From assembly GCA_022842925.1 (NCBI GenBank), contig JALHOQ010000005.1:1-47271 (forward strand): a stretch of 47,271 bases of DNA, written 5' to 3'. Source of the DNA: Bdellovibrionales bacterium. Its GTDB lineage: Bacteria; Bdellovibrionota; Bdellovibrionia; Bdellovibrionales; UBA1609. Below the pieces are notes generated by a model. It made no database searches and was not told the origin of the DNA. It worked only from the letters and a program-made list of their open reading frames with translations. The translations under genes and the position numbers were made by a program. This document shows positions 8,969 through 18,403 of this stretch, piece after piece. The stretch's first letter is position 1. Each line of letters opens with the position of its first letter.

Positions 8969-9092
8969 AATTTGCCAATATAATAATTAAACCGCGAGGG
9001 TGTTGTTTACCCGCGAAGTTACTCATCCTCGCGAGACCTTTTACAGGAATTTAGGCGACAGCGCCCACAGACAACCTGTCGCCTTAAGCCCG

Positions 9093-9128
9093 CCCTGGGG
9101 AAGTCCCACACTCCCCCGGGGTTTTTTT
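9093..9128 (+). terminator. Rho-independent terminator ending the flagellin-2 3' UTR
   Basis: CCCTGGGG...CCCCCGGGG followed by T7. Confidence 0.75.
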
Positions 9129-9183
9129 ATTTGCGCATCCCCGAGGGGATGACAATTGCCATCTCCTGACTTACCTAATCGGA

Positions 9184-9756
9184 ATGAAAATTCAAAAATA
9201 TCTACCCATGATTCTCATCACTCACGTCGTTTTCGCGGGTTTCTTTCTTCCCGCGGCTTTAACCTTCGCCATAACGGGTGGGCTTTATACCTTTGGCATC
9301 CGCGGATCCTATGAGACAAAAAGTCTCGAAATTCCACTCACTCTCCAAACTGACCCAAACTTGCCGGAGTTGATCTCCGTAGCGAAGCAGGTGTTGCTTG
9401 AACATTTTCACGGCGAGGTGCCATCGGGCGAACCGGCGGTCAAAAAAACGGGAACGAGCTGGAACTTTGAGTGGACGGGTGCCCGGGCGGATTTTGTTTT
9501 AGAACCTACCACCAATTCGGGAGTTTATAAGGTCAGCCTTAAAAAAACCGGATTCCACCGCTTTTTCGTACAGTTGCACAAAGCTAAGGGCGGCTGGCCG
9601 TTTAAAGTCTTGGCCGGGGGCCTGGCTGTGGCATTCGTGCTGTTGTTCGCGAGCGGAGTGGCAATTGCCCTGACTCGGCCGCGGGAAACGAAGCGACTCA
9701 TTTACAGTCTTAGCGCCGGTACTGCAGTGTTTTTGATCTGCCTCTATTTGAGCTGA
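9184..9756 (+). CDS. Hypothetical membrane protein with N- and C-terminal TM segments
   Basis: Hydrophobic segments at the N-terminus and two near the C-terminus. Confidence 0.6.
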   Translation: MKIQKYLPMILITHVVFAGFFLPAALTFAITGGLYTFGIRGSYETKSLEIPLTLQTDPNLPELISVAKQVLLEHFHGEVPSGEPAVKKTGTSWNFEWTGARADFVLEPTTNSGVYKVSLKKTGFHRFFVQLHKAKGGWPFKVLAGGLAVAFVLLFASGVAIALTRPRETKRLIYSLSAGTAVFLICLYLS

Positions 9757-9871
9757 GGAGCGATTTTCAACTCACTTTCAAATGCCTGTCCGCCGCGTTT
9801 TCATCTCGGCGATCCGCTGGACAGCGACCGAGCGGGGGGGTCATAGTGGGGCCAATCACTGAGGAGGATTG

Positions 9872-10846
9872 ATGAAAGCTTTCACCATAGTCGCATCGTT
9901 GTTGATTAGTCTGAATGCATGGGCCGATCTCACTGTTTTGACCGATCGCCCGCAGGCCCGCATGGCTAAGGCCGCGCAAGAGTTCACCGCCAAGACCGGC
10001 GTCAATGTGGTCTTTGTAGAGGCTGGTTATTCGGACCTGTTAAAAAAATTGGAAGAGAAATCCCCCGCCGATGTGATCATCACCAAAGACTTGGTTTATC
10101 TCACCGAACTGGATCAGAAAAAACTCTTAGCGCCGATGGCCCAATCGGCGGCAGTGCAAAAGGTGCAAGACTTTATGCGCGGGAACGGTAAAAATTGGGT
10201 GGCGCTTTCGTATCGAGTGCGCACAGTCGCCTACGATCCTTCGCGCGTCGAAGCCGCTGAACTCACGACCTATGAAGACTTAGCCTCGCCAAAATGGCGA
10301 GGACGTCTCTGTATGCGCTCGAGCAGCGGCTCTTATAATGAGGGTCTGGTGGCGTACCTGATTCAAACTCATGGCATAAACAAAGCCGAAGCGATTGTTC
10401 GTGGTTGGGTCGCAAATCTCGCCGCCCCGGTTTTCCGCAATGACACATCTATGCTGGAGGCCATCGCCAACGGCTCGTGTGACGTCGGAATCTCCAATCA
10501 CTATTATCTCGCCCAACTTCACGCCAAGAATCCTAACTATCCCGTTCAAATCGCATTCTTAAATCAAACTCAAGGCGGCGTGCATAGCAACGGAGCTGGT
10601 ATGGGAATCGTGGCCGAGACTTCCCAAACCGCACTGGCCCAACAGTTTATCGAAACGCTTTTGGCCGACCAATATCAGCTTGAGATTTCGGCCGCGCACT
10701 TCGATTATCCCGCGGCCAAAAATCTGGCGCCCACTTCGCTAATCAAAAATTGGGGAACGCCGAAGCTCGATAATTCTTCGTGGTCGGATATCGGCAAGCA
10801 CATTGCCGAGGCCCGCCGAATTATGAAAGAAGCAGGTTACAACTAG
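9872..10846 (+). CDS. Iron(III) ABC-transporter substrate-binding protein (FbpA/FutA type)
   Basis: Signal peptide, LTVLTDRPQARMAKAAQEFTAKTGVNV, SNHYYLAQL tyrosine pair; SD GAGGAGG just upstream. Confidence 0.85.
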   Translation: MKAFTIVASLLISLNAWADLTVLTDRPQARMAKAAQEFTAKTGVNVVFVEAGYSDLLKKLEEKSPADVIITKDLVYLTELDQKKLLAPMAQSAAVQKVQDFMRGNGKNWVALSYRVRTVAYDPSRVEAAELTTYEDLASPKWRGRLCMRSSSGSYNEGLVAYLIQTHGINKAEAIVRGWVANLAAPVFRNDTSMLEAIANGSCDVGISNHYYLAQLHAKNPNYPVQIAFLNQTQGGVHSNGAGMGIVAETSQTALAQQFIETLLADQYQLEISAAHFDYPAAKNLAPTSLIKNWGTPKLDNSSWSDIGKHIAEARRIMKEAGYN

Positions 10847-10850
10847 ACAG

Positions 10851-11489
10851 ATGGAAACCGCGCTCGTTTATTCACCAGTCCGTCAATGGGTCATCGCTTC
10901 AGGCTTAGTGCATCTAAGCCTGATCGCGTTTTTTGTATTGGGCCCGAAGTTTCAACTGCAAACGGAACAGCGGCAAATTTTGGAAGTGAGTTTTTTAACT
11001 CCGAAAGCGGCGCCGGGAGCGGAAGTTCAGTCGCCGCCGCCGGTACGGGTGCGACGACCCATCGCACCGGCTCAGCCGGTGCTTCAAGAAGCCCCGAGCC
11101 CGCAGCAGTCCGCGGCGAAATCTCCTGCGGAAACGGCTCCTGACGTGCTCAATCCGTCTGTGACTGCGATTACCACGGCCTCCGCGGACGCGGCCAGTGT
11201 CGAAGTTTTGAATGCCTATGAGATGGAAGTGGCCTCACGCCTCAACGCTCTAAAACGTTATCCGGACGCGGCCAAACGCATGCGCCAGCAGGGTCGTGTA
11301 ATGGTTCGTTTTAAACTCGACCGTGACGGGCATGTGCTCGTCCGTGAGATCGTGGAGCCCAGTCCCCATGCGACTCTCAACGAAGCCGCGCGCTCGCTTT
11401 TAAGTCAGATTCAGGAATTCAAACCCTTTCCCGCTCAATCAACCGTGACGTCATGGGTTTTTACGGTGCCGATCGAATATCGGCTGTAA
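10851..11489 (+). CDS. TonB-family energy transducer
   Basis: Single N-terminal TM, Pro-rich spacer, C-terminal YPDAAKRMRQQGRVMVRFKLDRDGHV TonB_C motif. Confidence 0.85.
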   Translation: METALVYSPVRQWVIASGLVHLSLIAFFVLGPKFQLQTEQRQILEVSFLTPKAAPGAEVQSPPPVRVRRPIAPAQPVLQEAPSPQQSAAKSPAETAPDVLNPSVTAITTASADAASVEVLNAYEMEVASRLNALKRYPDAAKRMRQQGRVMVRFKLDRDGHVLVREIVEPSPHATLNEAARSLLSQIQEFKPFPAQSTVTSWVFTVPIEYRL

Positions 11490-11498
11490 GAGGAAGTT

Positions 11499-12818
11499 AT
11501 GAAAATAATCGCCCGTCTTTTTTTCGCGACCGCGCTTGTGGCGCAGATTTCTTGCGCTGATTTTTTTAACTCAAGTGACCGGGCCGCCGCTGAGAATGGG
11601 CCGCGGGAGAAGACGGGCGCCAATCCCTTTCCCGCCGAGTATGATCCGACCGTAGGTCCGTTCTCCGAAAGCAAAATGCTGGCCCATATCGGGCTGAACA
11701 TCATTGCGCCGATGACTCGCGAACTGCGCCTGCACGCCGAAAACTTGCAACTGGAACTTGCGGCGTGGCGCGCGGCTGCTGAGAGCGGCGATGAGCCCGC
11801 GGCGGCTCTGGCTCAGCGTGCGGCCGAGGAGAGATGGACACGAACCATGCTCCTCTTTCATCAGATGGACGCCGCCCCCGTCGGACCCGCATCAGACAAT
11901 GGCGGCACGCTCGGACAGCAAATCTACGGCTGGCCCGATTTCAATGCCTGCGGAATTGATTTGGAAATGGTGAAATACGCCACGACCGGAAAAGCCCCCG
12001 GATCGCTGATCTATACGCTCAAGGGTTTAGGCGCCCTCGAGTACCTCCTGTTCGAAAAGTCCTTAAGCACGCAGTGCAATCGAAGCAATCCGCGTAATCA
12101 GCCGGCCGTCGAATGGACCACAAAAGATCCGCGGCGCAAATGGCTGGACCGTGCCACCTTCGCGACCGTGGTGGCCGCTGATTTAGTCGAGCAGGCGCGT
12201 AAGCTCGAGGCCGCATGGGACCCTCAGGGCGCGAATTTCGCCAAAGTCTTAATCGACGGTTCTCGTTATCGTTCGCTTCGGGAGGCGACCAACGCGTTAA
12301 GCGATTCCCTGTTCGCGATCGAGGATATTAAAGACCGTAGATTGGGCCGCCCTCTTGGACTCCATAAGGATTGTACAAATCCAGAGCGGAAGTGTGTCGA
12401 TAAGGTCGAACATCCGTGGTCCGGACTCGCCTTAAAGGCCATCGTCGCTCGGCTAGGTGGTCTGCTGGCGGTGGTCCGCGGTGGGCGTAGGGCGAATGCA
12501 CCCGGATTCGGCCTGGATGATCTTTTGACCGACTCGGGTCATGCCCAGGTGGGAGCGGACTTCGCGCGCCAGGTGCAGGAAGCCTACGACCGCGCTCATG
12601 CGGTCGACGGCTTAGGAGCTTTGGCGGATCAGATTACGGCCATGAAAAAAGAGGATCTCGATCGTTGCCGAAATTCGGCGGATGCTCAGGCACCGGTGCC
12701 GGTCTGCGCCCTCTTCCAGGATATTCGAAATTTAAATGTCTTCGTTAAGACGGAATTTCTCTCCGTGCTCTCACTCCGCGCGCCGCCGAAGTTCCAAGGC
12801 GACAATGATGATATTTGA
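11499..12818 (+). CDS. Imelysin-family iron-regulated lipoprotein
   Basis: Lipobox QISCADF; Imelysin-like GLGALEYLLFE; located between TonB and a TonB-dependent receptor. Confidence 0.8.
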   Translation: MKIIARLFFATALVAQISCADFFNSSDRAAAENGPREKTGANPFPAEYDPTVGPFSESKMLAHIGLNIIAPMTRELRLHAENLQLELAAWRAAAESGDEPAAALAQRAAEERWTRTMLLFHQMDAAPVGPASDNGGTLGQQIYGWPDFNACGIDLEMVKYATTGKAPGSLIYTLKGLGALEYLLFEKSLSTQCNRSNPRNQPAVEWTTKDPRRKWLDRATFATVVAADLVEQARKLEAAWDPQGANFAKVLIDGSRYRSLREATNALSDSLFAIEDIKDRRLGRPLGLHKDCTNPERKCVDKVEHPWSGLALKAIVARLGGLLAVVRGGRRANAPGFGLDDLLTDSGHAQVGADFARQVQEAYDRAHAVDGLGALADQITAMKKEDLDRCRNSADAQAPVPVCALFQDIRNLNVFVKTEFLSVLSLRAPPKFQGDNDDI

Positions 12819-14979
12819 CGCCCGTGTTCTGATTTTGGCGGGAGCACTCGGACTAAGTCCTTTGGCGATGGCTGAGGAGGGCGAAGAGAAGCAAACATAC
12901 TTGCCCGCGATTGAAGTCTTTGGCACCGGTGTCGAGACGTTGGGGCAGGCCCTGAATCCTGCTCGCGTAGGGGCCAAGAAGATCGAGCAGAATCAATACA
13001 CCGATGTCCATCGGGCGCTTAAAAATTCGCCCGGCATTTACTTGCGCGAAGAGGATGGCCAGGGTTTAAGGCCCAATATCGGCTTGCGCGGCACCAGCCC
13101 TGATCGATCAAAAAAGATCGTGCTTCTGCAAGATGGGGTTCTAATTGGTCCGGCTCCATACTCCGCGCCCGCGGCGTATTACACCCCGAGCATGAACCAC
13201 ACGGAGCGACTCGAGATACGCAAAGGATTTACGGCCCTTCCCTACGGGCCGAATTCGATCGGCGGCGCGGTTGATTATATTTCGACGCAAGTGCCGCTCG
13301 AAAAGCGGGGAGAAATCAAAGCCAACTACGGTTCATTTAATACCCACAATCTAAAAGTCGGCCAGGGTGGTCCGCTTGGTCGTAATGGCTATCTTCTTGA
13401 GAGCTCACACCGAGCGAGTGACGGCTTTAAAAAGCTGGACGGCGGTGGCGACACCGGCTTTGAACAGTTCGGTGTTTTTGGCAAGTGGGATTGGAAACTT
13501 TCTGAACGGTTAAACATCCTTTTTACCGGAGGATACTCGAACGAGAATTCAAAAGAGACTTACCTTGGGCTCACACGGGCGGACTTCGGCTCATCACCTT
13601 ATCGCCGATACGCGGCCTCACAGCTCGACGAAATGAAATGGAACCATTCTCTCGTGCAGGCCCGCGGGAATCTGCAAACAGGTGCCAACAGCACTCTAGA
13701 AGCCACGCTTTATCGCCATGATTTCGATCGCAATTGGTACCGACTCGACGGCTTTCGTAATACTGGAGTCAATCTGCGCGATATTCTCAATAACCCCAGT
13801 GGCGGCAATGCGGCCTATTATGACATCGTAAGAGGCGCCGCGGATACCTCGTCGATTGGCGCCAACGGCGAGCTGAAGCAGGTGCGCAATCGTCGCACCT
13901 ACTTCAGTCACGGCGCGCAGTTGAGTTGGTTCGGCGATTTTAAGGTGAGTGAGGAGCATAGGCATTCGCCCGAATTTGGATTGCGCTGGCATCAAGATGC
14001 AATTGTTCGCGATCACACTTCGGACCATTACGAAATGCTCTCCGGCCGCTTGCTCCGTACGAGCGCCGCGCGCCAAACGGATGCCAAGAGTCGCGGTTCA
14101 GCGACCGCCGTGACCGTGACGGCGCTCGATAACTGGCGGCTCGGTACGCGCACTCTGACACCGATTGTTCGCTTTGAATCAATCGACTTCCGAAACAAAG
14201 ATAGTCTCACTGGCTCGAGCACGGGGCGTACGGACTCATTTTGGTTGCCGGGCTTTTCGGTTACGGAAACACTAAGGGATCGCTACGCGGTGCGAATGAG
14301 CGTGAACGAAGCGGCGACCGCGACGGGAGTTGGTTCAGCTGCCCGCGAACGGGCAACAAATTACGAAGCCGAGTTCAGTTACAAAAATCCCGAGCGCAAT
14401 CAGGAATTTCAACTTGTATACTTTTTCAACGATTACCGAAATATCACCGGTACGTGCACCGTATCGAGCGGATGCCTAAGCGGCACCGATGAGCAGTTCA
14501 GTGGAGGTCGAGCCCGTGTGGAAGGCGTTGAACTGAGCGCCGCCAAGGGGTTTCACAGTGGTCGCGTGTATATTCCAGTGCAAGCCAATGTCACACTTCT
14601 AAAGACCGAGTTTCTCTCCGACTTTAATTCCACTTCGCCGGAGTGGGGCAGTGTGGTTCGAAGAGGGGATCCATTGCCTTATATTCCGGAGGCCCAATTT
14701 ACCCTTTCCGTTGGCGTGGAGGTCGGTCGATTCAAGCAGGACCTGACTCTGTCGCATCAGTCCAAAGTGTATGATCAAAGCGCTCAGTCGGGTCGCCAGG
14801 AAATCGCCGCCTTTGGCGTGGTGGATTGGGCCGGGGAGTATGCGCTGAACCGTAAAACCCGTGTTCTCGCCAAAATCGACAATGTGCTCGCCCGCGAATA
14901 TGCCGTGGCGGCCCGCCCGTTCGGCTTTCGACCCGGTAAACCGCAGAGCTTCCAGCTCGGTTTAGTATATGGATTTTAA
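12805..14979 (+). CDS. TonB-dependent receptor (FecA-like siderophore/iron receptor)
   Basis: Plug domain (SPGIYLREEDGQGLRPNIGLRGTSPDRSKKIVLLQDG), beta-barrel, C-terminal ...QLGLVYGF; starts inside the imelysin stop region. Confidence 0.88.
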   Translation: MMIFDARVLILAGALGLSPLAMAEEGEEKQTYLPAIEVFGTGVETLGQALNPARVGAKKIEQNQYTDVHRALKNSPGIYLREEDGQGLRPNIGLRGTSPDRSKKIVLLQDGVLIGPAPYSAPAAYYTPSMNHTERLEIRKGFTALPYGPNSIGGAVDYISTQVPLEKRGEIKANYGSFNTHNLKVGQGGPLGRNGYLLESSHRASDGFKKLDGGGDTGFEQFGVFGKWDWKLSERLNILFTGGYSNENSKETYLGLTRADFGSSPYRRYAASQLDEMKWNHSLVQARGNLQTGANSTLEATLYRHDFDRNWYRLDGFRNTGVNLRDILNNPSGGNAAYYDIVRGAADTSSIGANGELKQVRNRRTYFSHGAQLSWFGDFKVSEEHRHSPEFGLRWHQDAIVRDHTSDHYEMLSGRLLRTSAARQTDAKSRGSATAVTVTALDNWRLGTRTLTPIVRFESIDFRNKDSLTGSSTGRTDSFWLPGFSVTETLRDRYAVRMSVNEAATATGVGSAARERATNYEAEFSYKNPERNQEFQLVYFFNDYRNITGTCTVSSGCLSGTDEQFSGGRARVEGVELSAAKGFHSGRVYIPVQANVTLLKTEFLSDFNSTSPEWGSVVRRGDPLPYIPEAQFTLSVGVEVGRFKQDLTLSHQSKVYDQSAQSGRQEIAAFGVVDWAGEYALNRKTRVLAKIDNVLAREYAVAARPFGFRPGKPQSFQLGLVYGF

Positions 14980-14982
14980 ACC

Positions 14983-15915
14983 ATGAACAGTGAACGCTGG
15001 GCTATTTTATGGGAGCGGTTTTTAATCCCCATAGACGATCCGGGTTCACGCTTATTTCATATGAACATTTTGATGGCTTTGGCCTTTCTGGCGGTCTGGC
15101 TGTGGTGGGTGCGCCGCTCTGAGGTGAGGCCGCAAGAGAGCTTTTGGGAGACAATCCGCCGTCTGGTTTTAAAGCGCCGCTATTGGTGGAACAACAGCAC
15201 TAAGGTGGACTACCAAGTTTATATATTGAATGGACTGCTGAAAGTCTTGCTGCTGATTCCGTTCTTGGATTTTAGTTTTCAGATTTCCCGCTTTACTTCG
15301 CAAACACTGGTACGAATCAATGGCGACTTCGCGGGCCTTGAGGCCACCCCTCCGATCCTTTTGGCTTTCACGGCCGTCACCTTTGTGTGGAACGACTTTC
15401 TCAGTTTTTGGCAGCATTGGCTGATGCATAAAGTGCCTTGGCTTTGGCGCATTCACTCCGTTCATCATTCAGCCCGGATCTTGACGCCGATGACTCTTTA
15501 TCGCAATCATCCTCTTGAGTCCGCCATCTCTACGGTTCGCAGTTCGCTTAGCCTGGGTATGATGACGGGTGTATTCATTTTCTTGTTTGAGTCCCGCTTC
15601 ACGGTGGTCACACTTTTCGGTGTGAATGCTTTTGGTTTTCTGTTTAATTTGCTCGGCTCGAACCTTCGGCACAGCCATATCCCGATCGAATTCGGCCGCT
15701 GGATCGAGACGATTTTTATCAGTCCACGGCAGCATCAGGTTCATCACTCCACCGACCCCGCGCATTTCAATAAAAATCTCGGAGTGTCGCTTGCGCTGTG
15801 GGACCGATTCAATGGCACGCTGATGTACTCCAAGGACGCGAGAGGGAAACATCTCCGATTTGGCTTGGCGGGACCACGCCGCCAAAGCCTGTGGCGGGCT
15901 TTACTCCTGCGGTAG
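14983..15915 (+). CDS. Sterol desaturase / fatty-acid hydroxylase superfamily membrane protein
   Basis: His-box clusters QHWLMHKVPWLWRIHSVHHS and RHSHIP...RQHQVHHS. Confidence 0.85.
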   Translation: MNSERWAILWERFLIPIDDPGSRLFHMNILMALAFLAVWLWWVRRSEVRPQESFWETIRRLVLKRRYWWNNSTKVDYQVYILNGLLKVLLLIPFLDFSFQISRFTSQTLVRINGDFAGLEATPPILLAFTAVTFVWNDFLSFWQHWLMHKVPWLWRIHSVHHSARILTPMTLYRNHPLESAISTVRSSLSLGMMTGVFIFLFESRFTVVTLFGVNAFGFLFNLLGSNLRHSHIPIEFGRWIETIFISPRQHQVHHSTDPAHFNKNLGVSLALWDRFNGTLMYSKDARGKHLRFGLAGPRRQSLWRALLLR

Positions 15916-15925
15916 TAGTTTTCGA

Positions 15926-16885
15926 TCATTGCAAAATAAACGACGTCCCGCTTCCGCTGCTACCACCGGGTTGAATAATCACAGGCCATCGCGGTTTGGG
16001 TGGCGGCTGTTCGGCGACCGGCGGCAAGGGGTTCGAATGGGGCACCGAACTTTTAGATGGGCAGGCTTGAGGTAGATCCAAGCGCCGACCGAGAAGTGAC
16101 TCCAGCGCTCCCGGATTTCTATTTTCTATCAGCTCGCGTGCCCACCCTGGCGCCAGCGCTTGTTTCATGATTTCAGGACGGGCGCAGATGGCCTTGATAG
16201 CGACCTCGGCATTGGCCCACACCTTTTGAATAATGCTTTTGTAATCACCTTGCTGTAGGCGCGACCAAGCTTGCGGATGACTTCGTTCCGCCGCCGCTAA
16301 ATAAGTTCGAACCATGGTCGCCAGTGCGAACAAGCCTCCTGAAGAATTGCCGTTATTCGGATAGCCCGCATCGACGAGTTTGATTACGAATCGCGTGTCG
16401 GCTCCGTAGGAGTTCAGTTCATCCAACAGCTTATTAAAATTGATGGCGCTAGTCGCTCGTTTCGAATTCACCACATAAAAGCCATAGTCCATATCGCGAG
16501 TTTGCAACAAAGGGGCAATGGAACGAGGGGGAAACTGATTCAGGACCGGATCCCCAGCGTCTCCACCAGGATAGGGAATCTTCTCCCCACTCGGAAGGTA
16601 CCAAGATGTCTGACCGCCGATCGTGCTATCTTTGCTTATGCGCCGTCCGCCAACATTGAAATTATGAAGAATTTCGTGCAGCGCCGTCCCCATTGAGCTG
16701 GTGAAACTACTCCCGCAATCGACAAAGGACATAAAGTCAGACTTGTTGGATTCATACACTTTTCTGGCAAAGTCCCAATTGCGGACCGCGGCTTCTATTT
16801 TAGGCTGGCAGGAGGATTTGGCCTGGGCAAGGACAGGAGATAGGCTGACTACAAGGGCCAGCCCAGCTGTCTGAAACTTAAACAC
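15926..16885 (-). CDS. Secreted putative zinc metalloprotease-like protein (HExxH)
   Basis: Signal peptide; GTALHEILHNFNVGG motif. Confidence 0.5.
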   Translation of the reverse strand: MFKFQTAGLALVVSLSPVLAQAKSSCQPKIEAAVRNWDFARKVYESNKSDFMSFVDCGSSFTSSMGTALHEILHNFNVGGRRISKDSTIGGQTSWYLPSGEKIPYPGGDAGDPVLNQFPPRSIAPLLQTRDMDYGFYVVNSKRATSAINFNKLLDELNSYGADTRFVIKLVDAGYPNNGNSSGGLFALATMVRTYLAAAERSHPQAWSRLQQGDYKSIIQKVWANAEVAIKAICARPEIMKQALAPGWARELIENRNPGALESLLGRRLDLPQACPSKSSVPHSNPLPPVAEQPPPKPRWPVIIQPGGSSGSGTSFILQ

Positions 16886-16960
16886 CGCTCTCTCCTCTCA
16901 GGCCCCCCTGTGAGTTTCAATCACAGAAATTGCAAGCGGGGGGCCATCAGGAGATAGTTT

Positions 16961-18331
16961 TTACTTCTGCAGCGGATCCACCACGGATCCAACAAAGAGC
17001 AAAGCGCCCTTCGACTTAGAACCAATGGCGAAAGCAAACGGCTTGTCGATCACAACCGGAACTGGACGCGCGGGAACTGAGGTGCGCTCAACTCCACCGA
17101 TCAACGTGACGGCAGCGGCCTTCACGCCTTTTTCATCAAGTTCAATTTTGGTATCCTGCTTGATAATGCACACCATGGTGGTCGGGGTGCCGAGAGTGAG
17201 GAAATCTTTGGCGCGCTTCATACCGTCCTCAAACAGAAAATTCAGATCGACAGCCTTGGTCAGCGGCTGATCTTTTTGCATCAACATAGAATAGGCGAAG
17301 TTGAACTTGGGCATCTGTAGAGCGACGCGGGTGCTCTGCGATTTGCTGGCTTCGGCCTTAAGCTGATTCAATAGTCCGTTCCACAGTTTCTCGCTAAACA
17401 GTTCGCCGTTTAAAGATTGAGCCACAAACTCGCGGGTGTCGTGGGGCATAAGCACGAAGAAGGCCAAGTCGTCGTCACGGTTCTCAGTGTAAAAGGGAAT
17501 TTCAACCGCAACATAATCGTTGTTGGCGACGGTGTTCATATACTCCGTGCCACTAATCATCGGCACTGAGATCTGACGGCCATCAACCATATTGAATTTC
17601 GGCGCATTAGCTCCGGTCACGTTATAGAACGACATGTCCCAGCTGGCCTCAAGGTAGGTCGCGTTCATTAAGATCCAGACGAGATCCTTCATGATATCGG
17701 GATTGACGACGGTCGGGATTAGACAGTTTGTCTTCTGGGCGGCCCAGCCGTTGATGGTATCGACGGCTTCTGGGCTGCGGAAATTGAGGTCGGTGCGCAC
17801 CTCAGCCGAGTAGTTCTCTTTTAAATTGGCGGCGAAAGCGGGCGCGAACGCGAAAGGCTTTTTGGTCGAAGGAACGACCGAGGTTCCCCAGGCCGAATTA
17901 AAAATGCCGACTACGGGCGGTTGCGGTCGGTAAGAAGGTTGTTCATCTTTCTTTTCAGGCGCTTTGTTTGAGCAATCAACCGCAATGTCGCCCCCTTTGC
18001 GTTGAATCCGCAGGGACTCGAGAAGGGATTTATTAGCGGAGTCGAGGCCAGCGGCACCAGCGTTCTCCAGATTCATTGAGCGCAGCAAATCGGTTTTGGT
18101 TTCACCTGAAAGTCCCGACTGCAGCATCGACAGCGCGGCGTAAGCTGAAATCGGCGACACCATGGTGTTCTTTAGCTTACCGCCATTCTTTTTGGCGTCG
18201 ACTTGAACGGTCTTCTGCATCCACTGCAGGCCGATCTTGTTATTGGCTTGGATTTGGTCTTGCGAGGCAAAAGCGGGACTCACCAGCGCGATTGAGAGCA
18301 GGCCGGCGAAGCCGGTGCGGAAATTCAACAT
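16961..18331 (-). CDS. Secreted serpin (serine protease inhibitor family I4)
   Basis: Signal peptide; NTMVSPISAYAALSMLQSGLSGET; reactive-loop hinge IELDEKGVKAAAVT; KPFAFAIGSKSKGALLFVGSVVDP. Confidence 0.9.
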   Translation of the reverse strand: MLNFRTGFAGLLSIALVSPAFASQDQIQANNKIGLQWMQKTVQVDAKKNGGKLKNTMVSPISAYAALSMLQSGLSGETKTDLLRSMNLENAGAAGLDSANKSLLESLRIQRKGGDIAVDCSNKAPEKKDEQPSYRPQPPVVGIFNSAWGTSVVPSTKKPFAFAPAFAANLKENYSAEVRTDLNFRSPEAVDTINGWAAQKTNCLIPTVVNPDIMKDLVWILMNATYLEASWDMSFYNVTGANAPKFNMVDGRQISVPMISGTEYMNTVANNDYVAVEIPFYTENRDDDLAFFVLMPHDTREFVAQSLNGELFSEKLWNGLLNQLKAEASKSQSTRVALQMPKFNFAYSMLMQKDQPLTKAVDLNFLFEDGMKRAKDFLTLGTPTTMVCIIKQDTKIELDEKGVKAAAVTLIGGVERTSVPARPVPVVIDKPFAFAIGSKSKGALLFVGSVVDPLQK

Positions 18332-18403
18332 TTGGGTCTCCTTAAAAAGTTAGAACTGACGGGCGTTTCAATAACCGCGCCAGGGTCGACCTGTCGAGCC
18401 CAA

